Source: Palauibacter sp022826685
Lineage (GTDB): Bacteria > Gemmatimonadota > Gemmatimonadetes > Palauibacterales > Palauibacteraceae
Direction: 5' to 3' (one strand)
Assembly (NCBI RefSeq): GCF_965221685.1
Contig: NZ_OZ244907.1
DNA length: 64,000 nt
Shown here: in pieces, positions 44,420 to 53,655 of the stretch
Layout: the number at the start of each line of letters is the position of its first letter
Position numbering within the stretch: the stretch's first letter is position 1
Notes under the pieces: generated by a model
Told to the model about the DNA's origin: nothing
The model's input: the letters and a program-made list of their open reading frames with translations, nothing else
Databases searched by the model: none
Translations under genes and position numbers: made by a program

Positions 44420-45846
44420 CGCGGGATGAGCCAGAAATCCGTCTGGCGGCCGTCGATGTACCACGTGCGCTCGCCGTCGAAGAACGCGTCCTCCTCGAGC
44501 ATGATGCGCACCGTCTGTCCGCCCCATTCCGGGACCGGGACCGCCGCGTTGAGTTCGATCGAGTGCGCGGTGTTCGGGAAGAGCGGATAGTCGCCGCGCC
44601 CGGGCACGCCGCCCTGGTTGTCCCACAGGCCGATCGTGGGTCCCGCGCCGTGGCCGTGGAAGCCGATCGGGTGCGTGTAGATCGTCGCGTCGATCCCCTC
44701 GGCCTTCGCCTGCGCGAGCGCGGCCGCGAGGATCTCGTTGCCGGAACGCCCCGCCACGAAGTTGTCCGTGAGGATGTCCTGGAGCCGGTTCCCGACGGCG
44801 AACGCGCGCACGAGGCCGGCCGGGGCCGCGTCCTCTCCCGGCTTCAACACGTAGGCATGCTGCTGCGTGTCGGTGTTCAGGCGCAGGTACTTGATCCCGA
44901 AGTCCACGTGCAGCAGGTCGCCCGGACGGATCACGTTCTCGTCCGGAGGGCCGGAGAAATCCCCCTCCCCTTCCCTCGCGCCGCCCGACTTCTCGTGGCG
45001 CTGCACGGAGACGCTGGGCTGGAACCAGGTCTGGAGCTTGAGTTCGAGGATCCGTTCTCGATACCACCACACGACGTCCTCGGTCGTCGTCACGCCCGGC
45101 TGGATCACCTTCGCGCTGAAGCCTTCGGCGATGATACGGTGCGCGATCCGCACGATCTGGGGATAGACCTCCATCTCCTCCGGCGTCCGCGTCTCCAGCC
45201 ACCCGATCGCGAGGCGCTCGTTTCCGGCCACCCGCTCGCGGAATTTCGCCGGGAGCGCGGCCATCAGCCCGTCGTACTCCGTGCCGGTGAGCCCATCCGC
45301 GAGGGCGAAGGTCGAGGAGCGGTTCACCGCGATCCGCTGCGGGTCGCGCTCGGCGATGACCTCCGCCACGCGCCCCCACTGGTCCGGCTCGCTCTCCGGA
45401 TCCCACGCGCGCGGGAACGGACCGATGTCGTACCGCGCCACCGCGAGCCGCTCCAGCGGCTGCCCCGGCCCCGGGTCGTGGAGGATGAGGACGGTGCGCC
45501 GGCGGGCCGCCATGTACGTGGAGGGCAGCATCGTCTCGATGACGGGATCCTCGTTGTATTCGCGGGCCGCGACGATCCACAGGTCCACCCCTTCGCGCCG
45601 CATGATCTCCGGCGCCACCGTTTCGAGCCGCCCTTCCAACCAGCGGTCGATGACGGCGGCCCGCTCGCGCAGCGGGAGGATGATGGGCATCGCCCCATCC
45701 GTCCGCTGGGCGTCCGCGAACCCGCCCTCCGGCGGCATCGTCGATTGTGCCGTCGCCTGCGGCGGACCGAGCGCCGCGAAAAGGACGAGGAGGAGACCGG
45801 CCGACTGCACTCGGGGGCCCGGGGGGCGTCGTGTGGAAACGCGCAT
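44416..45846 (-). CDS. Exported M24-family metallopeptidase (Xaa-Pro type)
   Basis: 476 residues from ATG 45846, with GGGAG at normal spacing. A signal peptide ends TAQ (about residue 34). The N-terminal creatinase-like domain precedes the pita-bread catalytic domain, where metal ligands are seen in LLHVDFGIKYLRLNTD, HPIGFHGHGAG and the C-terminal VRIMLEEDAFF. Cleaves an N-terminal Xaa-Pro bond or a related substrate. Coupled to the following exported protein and the TlpA lipoprotein gene by overlaps. Confidence 0.87.
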   Translation of the reverse strand: MRVSTRRPPGPRVQSAGLLLVLFAALGPPQATAQSTMPPEGGFADAQRTDGAMPIILPLRERAAVIDRWLEGRLETVAPEIMRREGVDLWIVAAREYNEDPVIETMLPSTYMAARRRTVLILHDPGPGQPLERLAVARYDIGPFPRAWDPESEPDQWGRVAEVIAERDPQRIAVNRSSTFALADGLTGTEYDGLMAALPAKFRERVAGNERLAIGWLETRTPEEMEVYPQIVRIAHRIIAEGFSAKVIQPGVTTTEDVVWWYRERILELKLQTWFQPSVSVQRHEKSGGAREGEGDFSGPPDENVIRPGDLLHVDFGIKYLRLNTDTQQHAYVLKPGEDAAPAGLVRAFAVGNRLQDILTDNFVAGRSGNEILAAALAQAKAEGIDATIYTHPIGFHGHGAGPTIGLWDNQGGVPGRGDYPLFPNTAHSIELNAAVPVPEWGGQTVRIMLEEDAFFDGERTWYIDGRQTDFWLIPR

Positions 45847-46006
45847 TTCAAATCTCCCTTGGAATGTCGAACGGCCTGAACCTACCGAATCCCCCGCACG
45901 CGGGAGAGGCCCCGGAGGGGACGGTGGCGGAAACGGTCCGCGCCCCGCCATCGTAGAATCACACGAGCCTCGGACCGGAGGGATGCCTGATGAAGAGGGA
46001 CGCCCG

Positions 46007-46273
46007 ATGAAGGATGTGGATTCGGATCTCCTGCCCGAACTCTACTCCCGGCAGGAATTGGACAAGGCCCGCCGGCGACACCGGATCGTCGGACGCATCG
46101 AGGGTGTCGCGGCCGCCGTCCTCGCCGGCACGATCTTCAGTTTCCTGGGCTGGATTCCGACGGTCCTCATACTCGGCGTCGCCGGCTACCTCATCTACCG
46201 CTTCGTCCTCAAGCCCCGGAAGTCGTCCGGATCGTCCAAGTCGTCCGGGGGGGCCGAGGGCGACCTGACGTAG
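46007..46273 (+). CDS. Small membrane protein of unknown function
   Basis: 88 residues from ATG 46007, with GAGGG 7 nt upstream. A charged N-terminal helix (LPELYSRQELDKARRRHRIVG) is followed by two short membrane segments (about 32-48 and 50-68) and a Lys/Ser-rich tail (PRKSSGSSKSSGG). Its last 79 bp overlap, antisense, the end of the AlbA_2 gene. TAGAAT at 45954-45959 may be its -10 box. Family not recognised. Confidence 0.65.
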   Translation: MKDVDSDLLPELYSRQELDKARRRHRIVGRIEGVAAAVLAGTIFSFLGWIPTVLILGVAGYLIYRFVLKPRKSSGSSKSSGGAEGDLT

Positions 46274-47607
46274 ACCCGACCCGGATCGTTCGGACTCGTG
46301 CCGACTTCGCGCACGAGCCCGCGTTCGACGAGCCGGGCCAGCCGCGTGCGAGTGGAGCGGGTCGAGAGGCCCACGGCTTCGGCGATGTCGCGCGTGCCGT
46401 GTCCGACCCCGCTCTCCAGCACGCGCAGGATCGTGCCGTCCCGGTCGTCCACCAGGGCCGGACCCACCTTCTCCGTGCGCAGCGTGACGCGCAGCCGGAA
46501 CGCGATCTCCTCCCAGACCGGCGCCGGCAGACCCGCCTCCCGGCAGGCGTCGATCATGCGCGGCGCCCCGCTCCCCCACTGTTCCACGAGCCCCAGTTCC
46601 TGGAAGACGCGGCCGAGCGCCCGGTTCCTGAGCTTCGAGACGCCGCGCGGCAGATCCTCCAGCGTGAGCCCGAACGGCAGCAGGCCGGGGTTTTCGATCT
46701 CCACGCGGTCATCGAAGATCGCAACGCGGATCGGGGCGCCGCGCTGCGCATAATCCGTATGCACCACGGCGTTGGTGATGGCTTCCCGCACGGCCTCGGG
46801 CGGCAGATTCCAGTGGTCGATGCGCCGCACCGGACCGATGGTGGCGCCGTGCAGGAGGTGCTTCTTCACGAACGAGACGGCCGATTCGATGGCCTCGATC
46901 GGAGGCCCCTCGATCCGCGTCTGGTCGACGATGACCGCCCGGACCGTCCCGGCAAAGCGGCCGGCCTGAATCCAGGCGTCGGGGAAGTGCTCGAGGCGAT
47001 CACTGCCGAACAGCAGCACGCCGGCGACCGTGGGTACGGACCGACCCTGATGCGTGGTCACGAGGCGGAGGGTCTCCAGGTCGCGCCGCCTCAGTTTCCG
47101 GACCGCGGCGAACGACTCTGAAGCGGCTCTGAAGTCCACCGCTTCCGAGTCGAGCGCCGGCACCGGCTGCTCGTCGTAGGACTCGCCCGTGGCGGAACGC
47201 CGCATCTCCGCGATCAGTGGAAGGTCCGCCTGGCGGTTGGTCGAGCCCACCCGCACGTACGTGCCCGCTTCGAGTCCCTGCCGGGCGATGAAATGCGGTC
47301 GCGCGGAGCTGGGATGGACGCGCACGGCGAGTACCTGCGCGCTGCGGAACCTCAGAATCTCGAGGTCCGGCCAGAGCGCGGGCTGGATGGCATCGCTGAT
47401 CAGGCTGGCGGCCCGCTCTTCCATGTCGAGCGCACGGCGGACGCCCCTGACGTGCCGCGACCGATCTTCCACGCCGATGAGAACGGTGCCGCCCGCCGTG
47501 TTCGCGAACGCCACGACGGTGCGCAGGAATCCCCGAGGGGACGAAAGATCCCGCTTGAACTCGAGGGTCTTGCCCTCGGGCCGGAGGAGCAGCTCACTTA
47601 GATCCAT
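46195..47607 (-). CDS. AlbA_2/RecG-like ATP-binding transcription factor
   Basis: 470 residues. An N-terminal AlbA_2 (Schlafen-like) domain with LEFKRDLSSP and GGTVLIGVEDR is followed by a GHKL-type ATPase box (PPEAVREAITNAVVHTDYAQ, IENPGLLPFG) and a C-terminal winged-helix part (TRDIAEAVGLSTRSTRTRLARL). Such proteins regulate genes or act in phage defence, but no defence partner is nearby. No SD precedes the ATG; TAGATT ends 7 nt upstream, with TTGGCG 18 nt before that. Direct repeats lie farther upstream. Confidence 0.82.
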   Translation of the reverse strand: MDLSELLLRPEGKTLEFKRDLSSPRGFLRTVVAFANTAGGTVLIGVEDRSRHVRGVRRALDMEERAASLISDAIQPALWPDLEILRFRSAQVLAVRVHPSSARPHFIARQGLEAGTYVRVGSTNRQADLPLIAEMRRSATGESYDEQPVPALDSEAVDFRAASESFAAVRKLRRRDLETLRLVTTHQGRSVPTVAGVLLFGSDRLEHFPDAWIQAGRFAGTVRAVIVDQTRIEGPPIEAIESAVSFVKKHLLHGATIGPVRRIDHWNLPPEAVREAITNAVVHTDYAQRGAPIRVAIFDDRVEIENPGLLPFGLTLEDLPRGVSKLRNRALGRVFQELGLVEQWGSGAPRMIDACREAGLPAPVWEEIAFRLRVTLRTEKVGPALVDDRDGTILRVLESGVGHGTRDIAEAVGLSTRSTRTRLARLVERGLVREVGTSPNDPGRVYVRSPSAPPDDLDDPDDFRGLRTKR

Positions 47608-47614
47608 ACTCGGA

Positions 47615-47644
47615 AATCTACTCTGAAGTCGTCGCGCTCGCCAA
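47615..47644 (-). promoter_or_regulatory. Candidate promoter for a leaderless AlbA_2 mRNA
   Basis: On the minus strand TTGGCG and TAGATT (47615-47620) are separated by 18 nt, and the ATG lies 7 nt after TAGATT. No SD is present, so a leaderless transcript is likely. Confidence 0.45.
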
Positions 47645-47671
47645 GCTTCCGAGTTCTACATCCCCCTCCGG

Positions 47672-47722
47672 ATCAACGGACCCTCAACCAGCCCATCAGA
47701 CGGCTATCAGCGGATCCTCAAC
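47672..47722. promoter_or_regulatory. Pair of 17-bp direct repeats upstream of the AlbA_2 gene
   Basis: ATCAACGGACCCTCAAC (47672-47688) and ATCAGCGGATCCTCAAC (47706-47722) agree at 15 of 17 positions and start 34 nt apart. They sit in the 136-nt gap between the AlbA_2 promoter and the DUF1761 gene. They could be operator sites, for instance for autoregulation. Confidence 0.55.
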
Positions 47723-47743
47723 AGACCCTTTCGACCGCCTTGG

Positions 47744-48148
47744 TCAGGGCCAGACGGCGAGCACGACCGCCTGCCCGGTGAGGGCGACGGCGTTGTAGCC
47801 GAGGCTCAGGAAGAAGATCCCGGGCTTTCGCTGCTCGTAGGCCACGCCCTGGTATCCGACGTTGAGGACGAAGCCGATCGTGACCAACAGCCCCACGTGG
47901 ACCCCGATCATCGCGCCCGAGCCGCCCATCACGGCGAGGAGTTGCGCGAGGACGTAGGCGGTGACGAGCGAGAGGACGAAACTCGCTCCATGCGTCTTCA
48001 CCGGGTTGAAGTCCTTCTGGATCTCCTCGGCGGTGGTCTCCATGAGCGAGAGCCACTGCTTGCCGAAGATCCGGCCGTACCACAGAAAGCCGACGACCAG
48101 GGGGACGACTCCGGCGACCAGGACGGCGAGCCAGTTGACGTCTTGCAC
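47744..48148 (-). CDS. DUF1761 membrane protein
   Basis: 134 residues with about four membrane helices. AAGGAG sits 7 nt before the GTG start. The opening VNWLAVLVAGVVPLVVGFLWYGRIFGKQW and the later GKQWLSLM/HGASFVL arrangement match DUF1761, a family of small membrane proteins of unknown role. It follows the CocE-type hydrolase stop after 3 nt. Confidence 0.8.
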   Translation of the reverse strand: MQDVNWLAVLVAGVVPLVVGFLWYGRIFGKQWLSLMETTAEEIQKDFNPVKTHGASFVLSLVTAYVLAQLLAVMGGSGAMIGVHVGLLVTIGFVLNVGYQGVAYEQRKPGIFFLSLGYNAVALTGQAVVLAVWP

Positions 48149-48151
48149 GGT

Positions 48152-50164
48152 CTATCTCCTTTGGAGCGGGAGGTGGATCGCCGACGCGCGGGCGGCGGCG
48201 TGATGGACGGTGTTGTCGGCCGGGACCATGCGCGTGTGGCGCCCGAGCGGTTCACCCGTGTTGGGGTTCACGTCGAAGCGGGGATAGTTGGAACTCGAGA
48301 TCTCGAGCCGGATGCGGTGGCCGGCCCGGAACCGGTTGGCCGTCGGGAAGAGCCGGATCTCCATCTCGTAGACCTCACCGGGCGTCATCAGCGTCTCCCG
48401 CTCGCGGGAATCCCGGTAGCGGGCGCGGAGAATCCCGTCCGTGACGTTGAGGTCGAAGCCCTCGGGATAGTCTTCGTTCGGGGGATAGACGTCGACGAGC
48501 TTGGCGGTGAAGTCGGTGTCGGGGGCGCTGGACGAGGTCCACAACGTGGCGGTGACCGGGCCGATGACCTCCAGGTCCTCCGCCAGGGGCCCGGTCTCGA
48601 ACACGAGCACGTCGGGCCGGTCGGCGGTGCGGCGGCCATCGACCTCGGAGGCGAAGAAACCGTTCTCGGAGCCGCCCTCGAGCGACCGGAAGGTGCGCTC
48701 GCGCTGGTCGTAGCCGCCCCGCTTCAGCGCGCCCGAGAAGGCCCCGCCGATCGTGGGTACCGGGTGCTCGGGATCGTAGGTGTAGGTCGTGGACCCCTCG
48801 TCCGCGCCGGGAGGCTCGCGCGTGAGTCCGCCGCCCGCGCGCAGGTAGAAGGGCGTCGCTTCGGTCCCCTCGAGCGGCCAGCTCTGAGCGGTGCGCCACT
48901 CGCCGCCGTGGAAGAGGCGTCCGTTCCCGTCCCGGCGGCCGTCGCCGCCTCCCATGACGAAGATCGTGACGGGACCCGCGGCCTCGCCCGCCAGCCGGTC
49001 GTCGCCCTCGAACAGCTCGTTCCCGCGCTGTCCGCGGAGGTGCCGGTCGAACCAGCGCAGGTGGAACTCGCGCGAGAAATCCTCGACCGCGGCCTCGGCC
49101 CCGAACTCGATGTCGCCGGCGTGGGATCGGCTGTTCCCGCCGTGCGTCCACGGGCCCATGAGGAGCGTCATGGGCGACGACTTCCGCCGCGAGAGTTCGA
49201 CGAAGCTCTGAATCGTGCCCGGAGCGTAGGAGTCGTACCAGCCGCCGACGTGCAGCATCGGGACGTCCGACGTCTCGTCGTAGTACTCGACCCAGTTGCG
49301 GCCGATGCCCCGGAAATAGTCGTCGTAGTCGCCGTGGTTCTGCATCGTGAGGTAGTAGTCCTCGAAATTCGGCGCGACGGAGAGCGGGTTCTCCCCTTTC
49401 CGGAAGGGCGTGTCGGGGAACCAGTCCGACGGCGGCTCCTCGGCGAGCCGGAAGCGGATCTCGGGGTCGTCCGCCACCGCCGCGAGCTGGAGGTGTGCCC
49501 AGCCGAGCTGCTGGCCGAGTTCGAGCGCGCCGTGGTTGCGGACCTTGTGCGTCCAGGCGTCGGAGAGGCCTCCCATCGTGAGCACGAGCGTCCGGAGGCC
49601 CGGCGGGTTCAGCTTGGCGGCGTCCGCCTGCGTGTGGGCGCCGTAGGAGGTCCCCCACATGCCGACGGAGGGCTCCGCGTAGTCGAGCCCCGTGATCCAC
49701 TCGATCGTGTCGTAGCCGTCGGGCGCGTCGAACTCGTGGTACTTCTGGAACGTGCCCTCGGAGGCGTAGAGCCCGCGCGTGTCCTGCAGCACGACGATAA
49801 AGCCGTGCGTCGTGAACCAGCGCGCCTGGTCCACGAGGCCGCGCGAGGTCTTGTCGTACGGGGTCCGGTGGAGGAGGACGGGAAACGGCCCATCCACGGG
49901 CTCGTATTCGCGCGAGGGGCGGTAGACGTCCGTCGCGAGGCGGATGCCGTCGCGCATCTCCACCATGAGATCCGTCTCGACCTGGAGCGCATCGTACGGT
50001 CCGCGTCCCGCCGCGTCCGCCGCCGCGTCCAGGGCCGCCTCGTCGGAGCGGGTCGCATCGCCGCAGGCCGCGAGCCACAGCGCTCCCAGCAGGGCGAGGC
50101 CGCGAGGAGCGCGGCGTGTCCCTCTCCCGGTCACGATCCGGGGCGCGTCGTGCGCGGATCTCAC
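48152..50164 (-). CDS. CocE/NonD-type acyl hydrolase (X-Pro dipeptidyl-peptidase family), lipoprotein
   Basis: 670 residues. The GTG start overlaps the MmgE/PrpD stop (GTGA). Lipobox LWLAAC. The alpha/beta-hydrolase part has the nucleophile elbow GTSYGAH, the acid in GGWYDSYAPG and His in PWTHGGN, followed by the C-terminal jelly-roll (LEISSSNYPRFDVN). Such enzymes hydrolyse esters or amides such as cocaine, cephalosporins or X-Pro peptides. In this operon it could release carboxylates for uptake by Tct, which is inference. Confidence 0.87.
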   Translation of the reverse strand: MRSAHDAPRIVTGRGTRRAPRGLALLGALWLAACGDATRSDEAALDAAADAAGRGPYDALQVETDLMVEMRDGIRLATDVYRPSREYEPVDGPFPVLLHRTPYDKTSRGLVDQARWFTTHGFIVVLQDTRGLYASEGTFQKYHEFDAPDGYDTIEWITGLDYAEPSVGMWGTSYGAHTQADAAKLNPPGLRTLVLTMGGLSDAWTHKVRNHGALELGQQLGWAHLQLAAVADDPEIRFRLAEEPPSDWFPDTPFRKGENPLSVAPNFEDYYLTMQNHGDYDDYFRGIGRNWVEYYDETSDVPMLHVGGWYDSYAPGTIQSFVELSRRKSSPMTLLMGPWTHGGNSRSHAGDIEFGAEAAVEDFSREFHLRWFDRHLRGQRGNELFEGDDRLAGEAAGPVTIFVMGGGDGRRDGNGRLFHGGEWRTAQSWPLEGTEATPFYLRAGGGLTREPPGADEGSTTYTYDPEHPVPTIGGAFSGALKRGGYDQRERTFRSLEGGSENGFFASEVDGRRTADRPDVLVFETGPLAEDLEVIGPVTATLWTSSSAPDTDFTAKLVDVYPPNEDYPEGFDLNVTDGILRARYRDSRERETLMTPGEVYEMEIRLFPTANRFRAGHRIRLEISSSNYPRFDVNPNTGEPLGRHTRMVPADNTVHHAAARASAIHLPLQRR

Positions 50165-51576
50165 GCCGGGACTCCGGCGGCGGCGCGGACCGGGGCCGTC
50201 GAGAGCGCGTCGACGAGGTCGTCGATGTGCGCGAGTGCGTCCACGCGTTCGAGCCGGTCCAGCGCGCCGTCGATCTGCGCGTCGTCCATCACGAGGCTCG
50301 CGCAGTCGCGGAACTTGTCGTGCAGCTCCTCCCGGGTGAGCGGCCGCTCCGGTCCGCCGGGATAGGTGTCCGCCTCGGTGTGAAGCTCGGTTCCATCGCG
50401 CAGCCGCACGTCGATCGCGCTCCGCATGCGGTCGTAGCCGCGGGCGTCGATCTCTTCGTCGAACCGGACGGTCACGCGGCGCATCATGTCCGCCGCCTCG
50501 TCGGAGAGGACGAAGTCGTCGTGGAACTCGCGGATCCCGGCCCGCCGCCGCAGGACGATGCTCGAGAGAACGAAGGGGATGCAGAACTTCGCCTCGAGTT
50601 CGTTGCGGGGTACGGGATAGCGGAGCGGGTTGAGGATGTTGTGCCCGGCGCGGAAGGTGATCTCGGCGACATCGTCGGGCGCGAGGTCGTGCTCGGTGAC
50701 GAGTTCAAGCATGGCGGCCATGCTGGGGTGGCCGAGGCTCCCCGAGGGGAACGGTTTCACGGAGACGCCGGGGTCCAGCAGCGTGTACGGGGAGCCGAGG
50801 GCGCCGACCAGCCGCTCGGGCTCGAAGCCGCCGCCGAAGACGCGGAAGAAGCCCCACGGCGCCTCCAGCGCGTCGTGCCCGGCGGTGAAGCCGCGGGCGG
50901 CGAGGTCGACCGCCAGGATGCCGTTTTCCGCGGCCCGCCCCGCGTGGAGCGGCTTCGTCATCGTGCCGAACGCGAGCCGGATCCCCGACGACAGGCTGGC
51001 GGCGATCCCGAGCGCCATCGCGAGGTCGTCCGCCCCCAGGCCGGCCAGCTTCGCCGCCGTGGCGCAAGCGCCGAGCGTGCCGATCGTCGCCGTCGAGTGG
51101 AACCCCTCCATGTAGTGCCGGGGGTCGATCGCCTCGGCGATCTTGCACTCCACCTCGAACCCGATGAGGAACGCCTCCAGGAATTCGGCCCCCGTGGCCC
51201 CTTCCCTTTCCGCCACCGCGTATCCCGCCGCCAGAGGCGCGACCGTCGGGTGCGTGAGGAGTCCGAAGATCCGGTCCGGCGCGTTCGAGAGCTGCGTGTC
51301 GTCGAAATCCATCGCGTGGCCCGCCGTGCCGTTCGCCCGGGCGGCGAGCGAGGCGGGGGCGCGCACGTCCGGCGGGCCCAGCACCGTCGCCTGCGGGTTC
51401 CCGCCCTGTACGGCGATCTGGTCGCGGACGATGCGCGAGCAGGCGTCCGTCGAGCCGGCGAGGATCACGCCGGTGCCGTCGGTCACGCACCGCCGCCCCT
51501 CGGCCAGCAGTCTCTCGGGGAAATCGTCGATCGATGTCTCGAGTATGAAGTCGATGACCGCACGCGTCGCGCTCAC
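50161..51576 (-). CDS. MmgE/PrpD family protein (2-methylcitrate dehydratase-like)
   Basis: 471 residues. PrpD converts 2-methylcitrate to 2-methylaconitate in propionate degradation; other members act on related acids. Recognisable segments are NGTAGHAMDFDDTQL, YMEGFHSTATIGTLGA, MTKPLHAGRAAENGI and VSVKPFPSGSLGHP. GTG start overlaps the tctA stop (GTGA). Beside a tricarboxylate transporter it fits a pathway using a citrate-like substrate. Confidence 0.9.
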   Translation of the reverse strand: MSATRAVIDFILETSIDDFPERLLAEGRRCVTDGTGVILAGSTDACSRIVRDQIAVQGGNPQATVLGPPDVRAPASLAARANGTAGHAMDFDDTQLSNAPDRIFGLLTHPTVAPLAAGYAVAEREGATGAEFLEAFLIGFEVECKIAEAIDPRHYMEGFHSTATIGTLGACATAAKLAGLGADDLAMALGIAASLSSGIRLAFGTMTKPLHAGRAAENGILAVDLAARGFTAGHDALEAPWGFFRVFGGGFEPERLVGALGSPYTLLDPGVSVKPFPSGSLGHPSMAAMLELVTEHDLAPDDVAEITFRAGHNILNPLRYPVPRNELEAKFCIPFVLSSIVLRRRAGIREFHDDFVLSDEAADMMRRVTVRFDEEIDARGYDRMRSAIDVRLRDGTELHTEADTYPGGPERPLTREELHDKFRDCASLVMDDAQIDGALDRLERVDALAHIDDLVDALSTAPVRAAAGVPA

Positions 51577-53147
51577 TCGTGTTCCTCTCGCCGGGGTTCG
51601 TGGTCGTGTGTGTCGGATCCTTCGGGTGCGTCGGGTCCGTCGTGTGCGTCGGGTTCGGGTTCGGGCGCTCGCGTCCTCCCGGATATCAGGCGGCTGCGGA
51701 CCGCCGGGGCCGCGAAGCTCACCGCCGCCAGCACGAGCAGCACCAGGCTGATCGGGCTCTCCAGGAAGACCGAGTGCGACCCCGAGGACAGGCTCAGCGC
51801 CCGCCGATAGTTCGTCTCGATCATGGGACCGAGGATGAGGCCGAGCACCGCCGGCGCCAGCGGGTAGCCGCCCCGCAGCATAGCGAAGCCGACGAGCCCG
51901 AAGAAGAGGGCGGCCCACGCATCCGCCGCGTTGCCGCGGAGGGAGAAGGTGCCCACGAGCGAGATCGCGACGACGAGCGGCATCAGGATCGACGACCGCA
52001 GCCGGACCACCCGCGTCCAGAGGGGGATCCCGAGGCGCCCCACGGCCAGCATCAGAAGCACCGCCACCACGAATCCCGCGTACAGCGCGTAGACGAGTTC
52101 GGAGCGCTCGGTCATGAGCAGCGGGCCGGGCGCCACGCCCTGCACGGTGAGGCCCCCGAGGAGGACCGCGGCGCTGGCGGAACCGGGGATCCCGAGCGCG
52201 AGGAGCGGGATCATCGCGGCCCCCACGCAGGAGTTGTTCGCGGCCTCCGGCGCCGCGATTCCCGCCGGCAGGCCCGTCCCGAACCGCTCCGGCGTTTTCG
52301 AGACCCGGCGCTCCTCGTTCCAGGCCACGATGGAGGCGATCGTCGCCCCGGCCCCGGGGATGGCTCCGATCAGGCCCCCGATGGCGGATCCCCGCAGAAT
52401 CGTGCGCCACAGTCCGAACAACTCGCGGGCCTTCGGGAGGGCGCCCGCGATGCCGCTCCCGGGAGGCGTCGACCTGCGGCGGCCCGTCACCGCGGCAAGC
52501 GCCTCCGCGATCGCGAAGAAGCCGATCAGCATGGGGACGAGCCCGAGACCGTCCATGAGCGCATTCGTGCCGAACGTGAGCCGCGGCGCCCCCGTGAGCA
52601 CGTCGAGCCCGACGATGAAGAAGAGGAGTCCGAGGAGCGCGCTCACGATCCCCTTGAACGGGTCCTTTCCCACGAGGTTCGCGACGATGGAGAGCCCGAA
52701 CACGCCGAGCCCGAAGTACTCCGCCGGCCCGAAGGCGATCGCGGCCCGCGAGAGCGGCCCCAGCGCGACCACGAGGAGGATGGTGCCGAGGAGCCCGCCG
52801 CTCATGCTGGAAAAGAGCGAGATCCCGAGGGCGCGCCCCGCCTCGCCGCGCCGCGTCATGGCATAGCCGTCGAAGGTCGTGGCGAGGGCGGGCGAACTCC
52901 CCGGCACGCCGATCGCGATCGCGGTGATCGAACCGCCGTACTCCGCCGCCATGTAGATCGAGACCATCATCAGGAGCGCCGGCGTCGGGTCGAGGGCGAA
53001 GGTGACGGGGAGGACGAGCGCGAGTCCCACCGTCGAACTCAGCCCCGGCATCGCGCCCGCGAACACGCCGAGGAGGCTCCCCGCGAGGAGCGCGGCGATG
53101 TTCCCGGGCTGGAGCGCCGTCAGCAGGCCGTCGAGGAAGGCGGACAT
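51573..53147 (-). CDS. tctA: Tripartite tricarboxylate transporter, large membrane subunit TctA
   Basis: 524 residues with roughly 12 membrane helices. GVFAGAMPGLSSTVGLALVLP and AAEYGGSITAIAIGVPGSSPAL are the conserved blocks of TctA, and GLIGAIPGAGATIASIVAWNEER is the second. The C-terminal 30 residues are an Asp/Glu/His/Pro-rich repeat (APEPEPDAHDGPDAPEG) coded by a low-complexity repeat. The gene is 10 nt after tctB. Confidence 0.94.
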   Translation of the reverse strand: MSAFLDGLLTALQPGNIAALLAGSLLGVFAGAMPGLSSTVGLALVLPVTFALDPTPALLMMVSIYMAAEYGGSITAIAIGVPGSSPALATTFDGYAMTRRGEAGRALGISLFSSMSGGLLGTILLVVALGPLSRAAIAFGPAEYFGLGVFGLSIVANLVGKDPFKGIVSALLGLLFFIVGLDVLTGAPRLTFGTNALMDGLGLVPMLIGFFAIAEALAAVTGRRRSTPPGSGIAGALPKARELFGLWRTILRGSAIGGLIGAIPGAGATIASIVAWNEERRVSKTPERFGTGLPAGIAAPEAANNSCVGAAMIPLLALGIPGSASAAVLLGGLTVQGVAPGPLLMTERSELVYALYAGFVVAVLLMLAVGRLGIPLWTRVVRLRSSILMPLVVAISLVGTFSLRGNAADAWAALFFGLVGFAMLRGGYPLAPAVLGLILGPMIETNYRRALSLSSGSHSVFLESPISLVLLVLAAVSFAAPAVRSRLISGRTRAPEPEPDAHDGPDAPEGSDTHDHEPRREEHE

Positions 53148-53157
53148 GGGCGGCGAA

Positions 53158-53655
53158 TCAGAATCCGGACGGGAGCGGCACGCCGAGCACCACCATGAAC
53201 ACGAGATAGATGAAGGCGGCGAAGCCGAGCGGCACGGCGATGAGCGCGAGCCGCGAGCGCTCGCCCGTCAGCCACATCAGCCCGGCGACGAGGAGCGGAA
53301 CCGACAAGACGGTCCCGAGCCGGGGCCAGGCGAGGAGGAAGACGGCGATCCACGCGGCTCCCAGTCCCAGACGGACGCCGCGGCCGGCTCCCGCGGCCGA
53401 CACCACGTTCCCGCGGGAACGTCCCGGGTCCGATTCCGGCGGCTGCCGCGCGGCCCGGACCGCGAGCCAGGCCGCGCAGCCCATGAGGAGCACGGCGAGC
53501 AGCCGGGGGAAGAAGGCAGGCCCCGGCGCCCCCTCGGCCAGCGACCCCGGGTAGGAGCGCGAGTCCAGCAGAACCCCCGCCGCCACGACGGCGAGCAACC
53601 CGGCTTCCGCGAGCAGGCCCAACCGCGTGGTCCCGCCCGCGGAGGAACTACTCAT
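53158..53655 (-). CDS. tctB: Tripartite tricarboxylate transporter, small membrane subunit TctB
   Basis: 165 residues with about four helices: one at 15-35, a second near 50-65, and two in the C-terminal half, with a soluble loop (RQPPESDPGRSRGNV) between. The segment SLAEGAPGPAFFPRLLAVLL is the TctB-family signature. The start overlaps tctC by 8 nt. It pairs with TctA in the membrane. Confidence 0.88.
   Translation of the reverse strand: MSSSSAGGTTRLGLLAEAGLLAVVAAGVLLDSRSYPGSLAEGAPGPAFFPRLLAVLLMGCAAWLAVRAARQPPESDPGRSRGNVVSAAGAGRGVRLGLGAAWIAVFLLAWPRLGTVLSVPLLVAGLMWLTGERSRLALIAVPLGFAAFIYLVFMVVLGVPLPSGF

Noticed and set aside
46195..47607. AlbA_2 gene as part of a phage-defence island
   Set aside because: No nuclease, helicase, integrase or other defence gene is adjacent; the flanks are metabolic and membrane genes.
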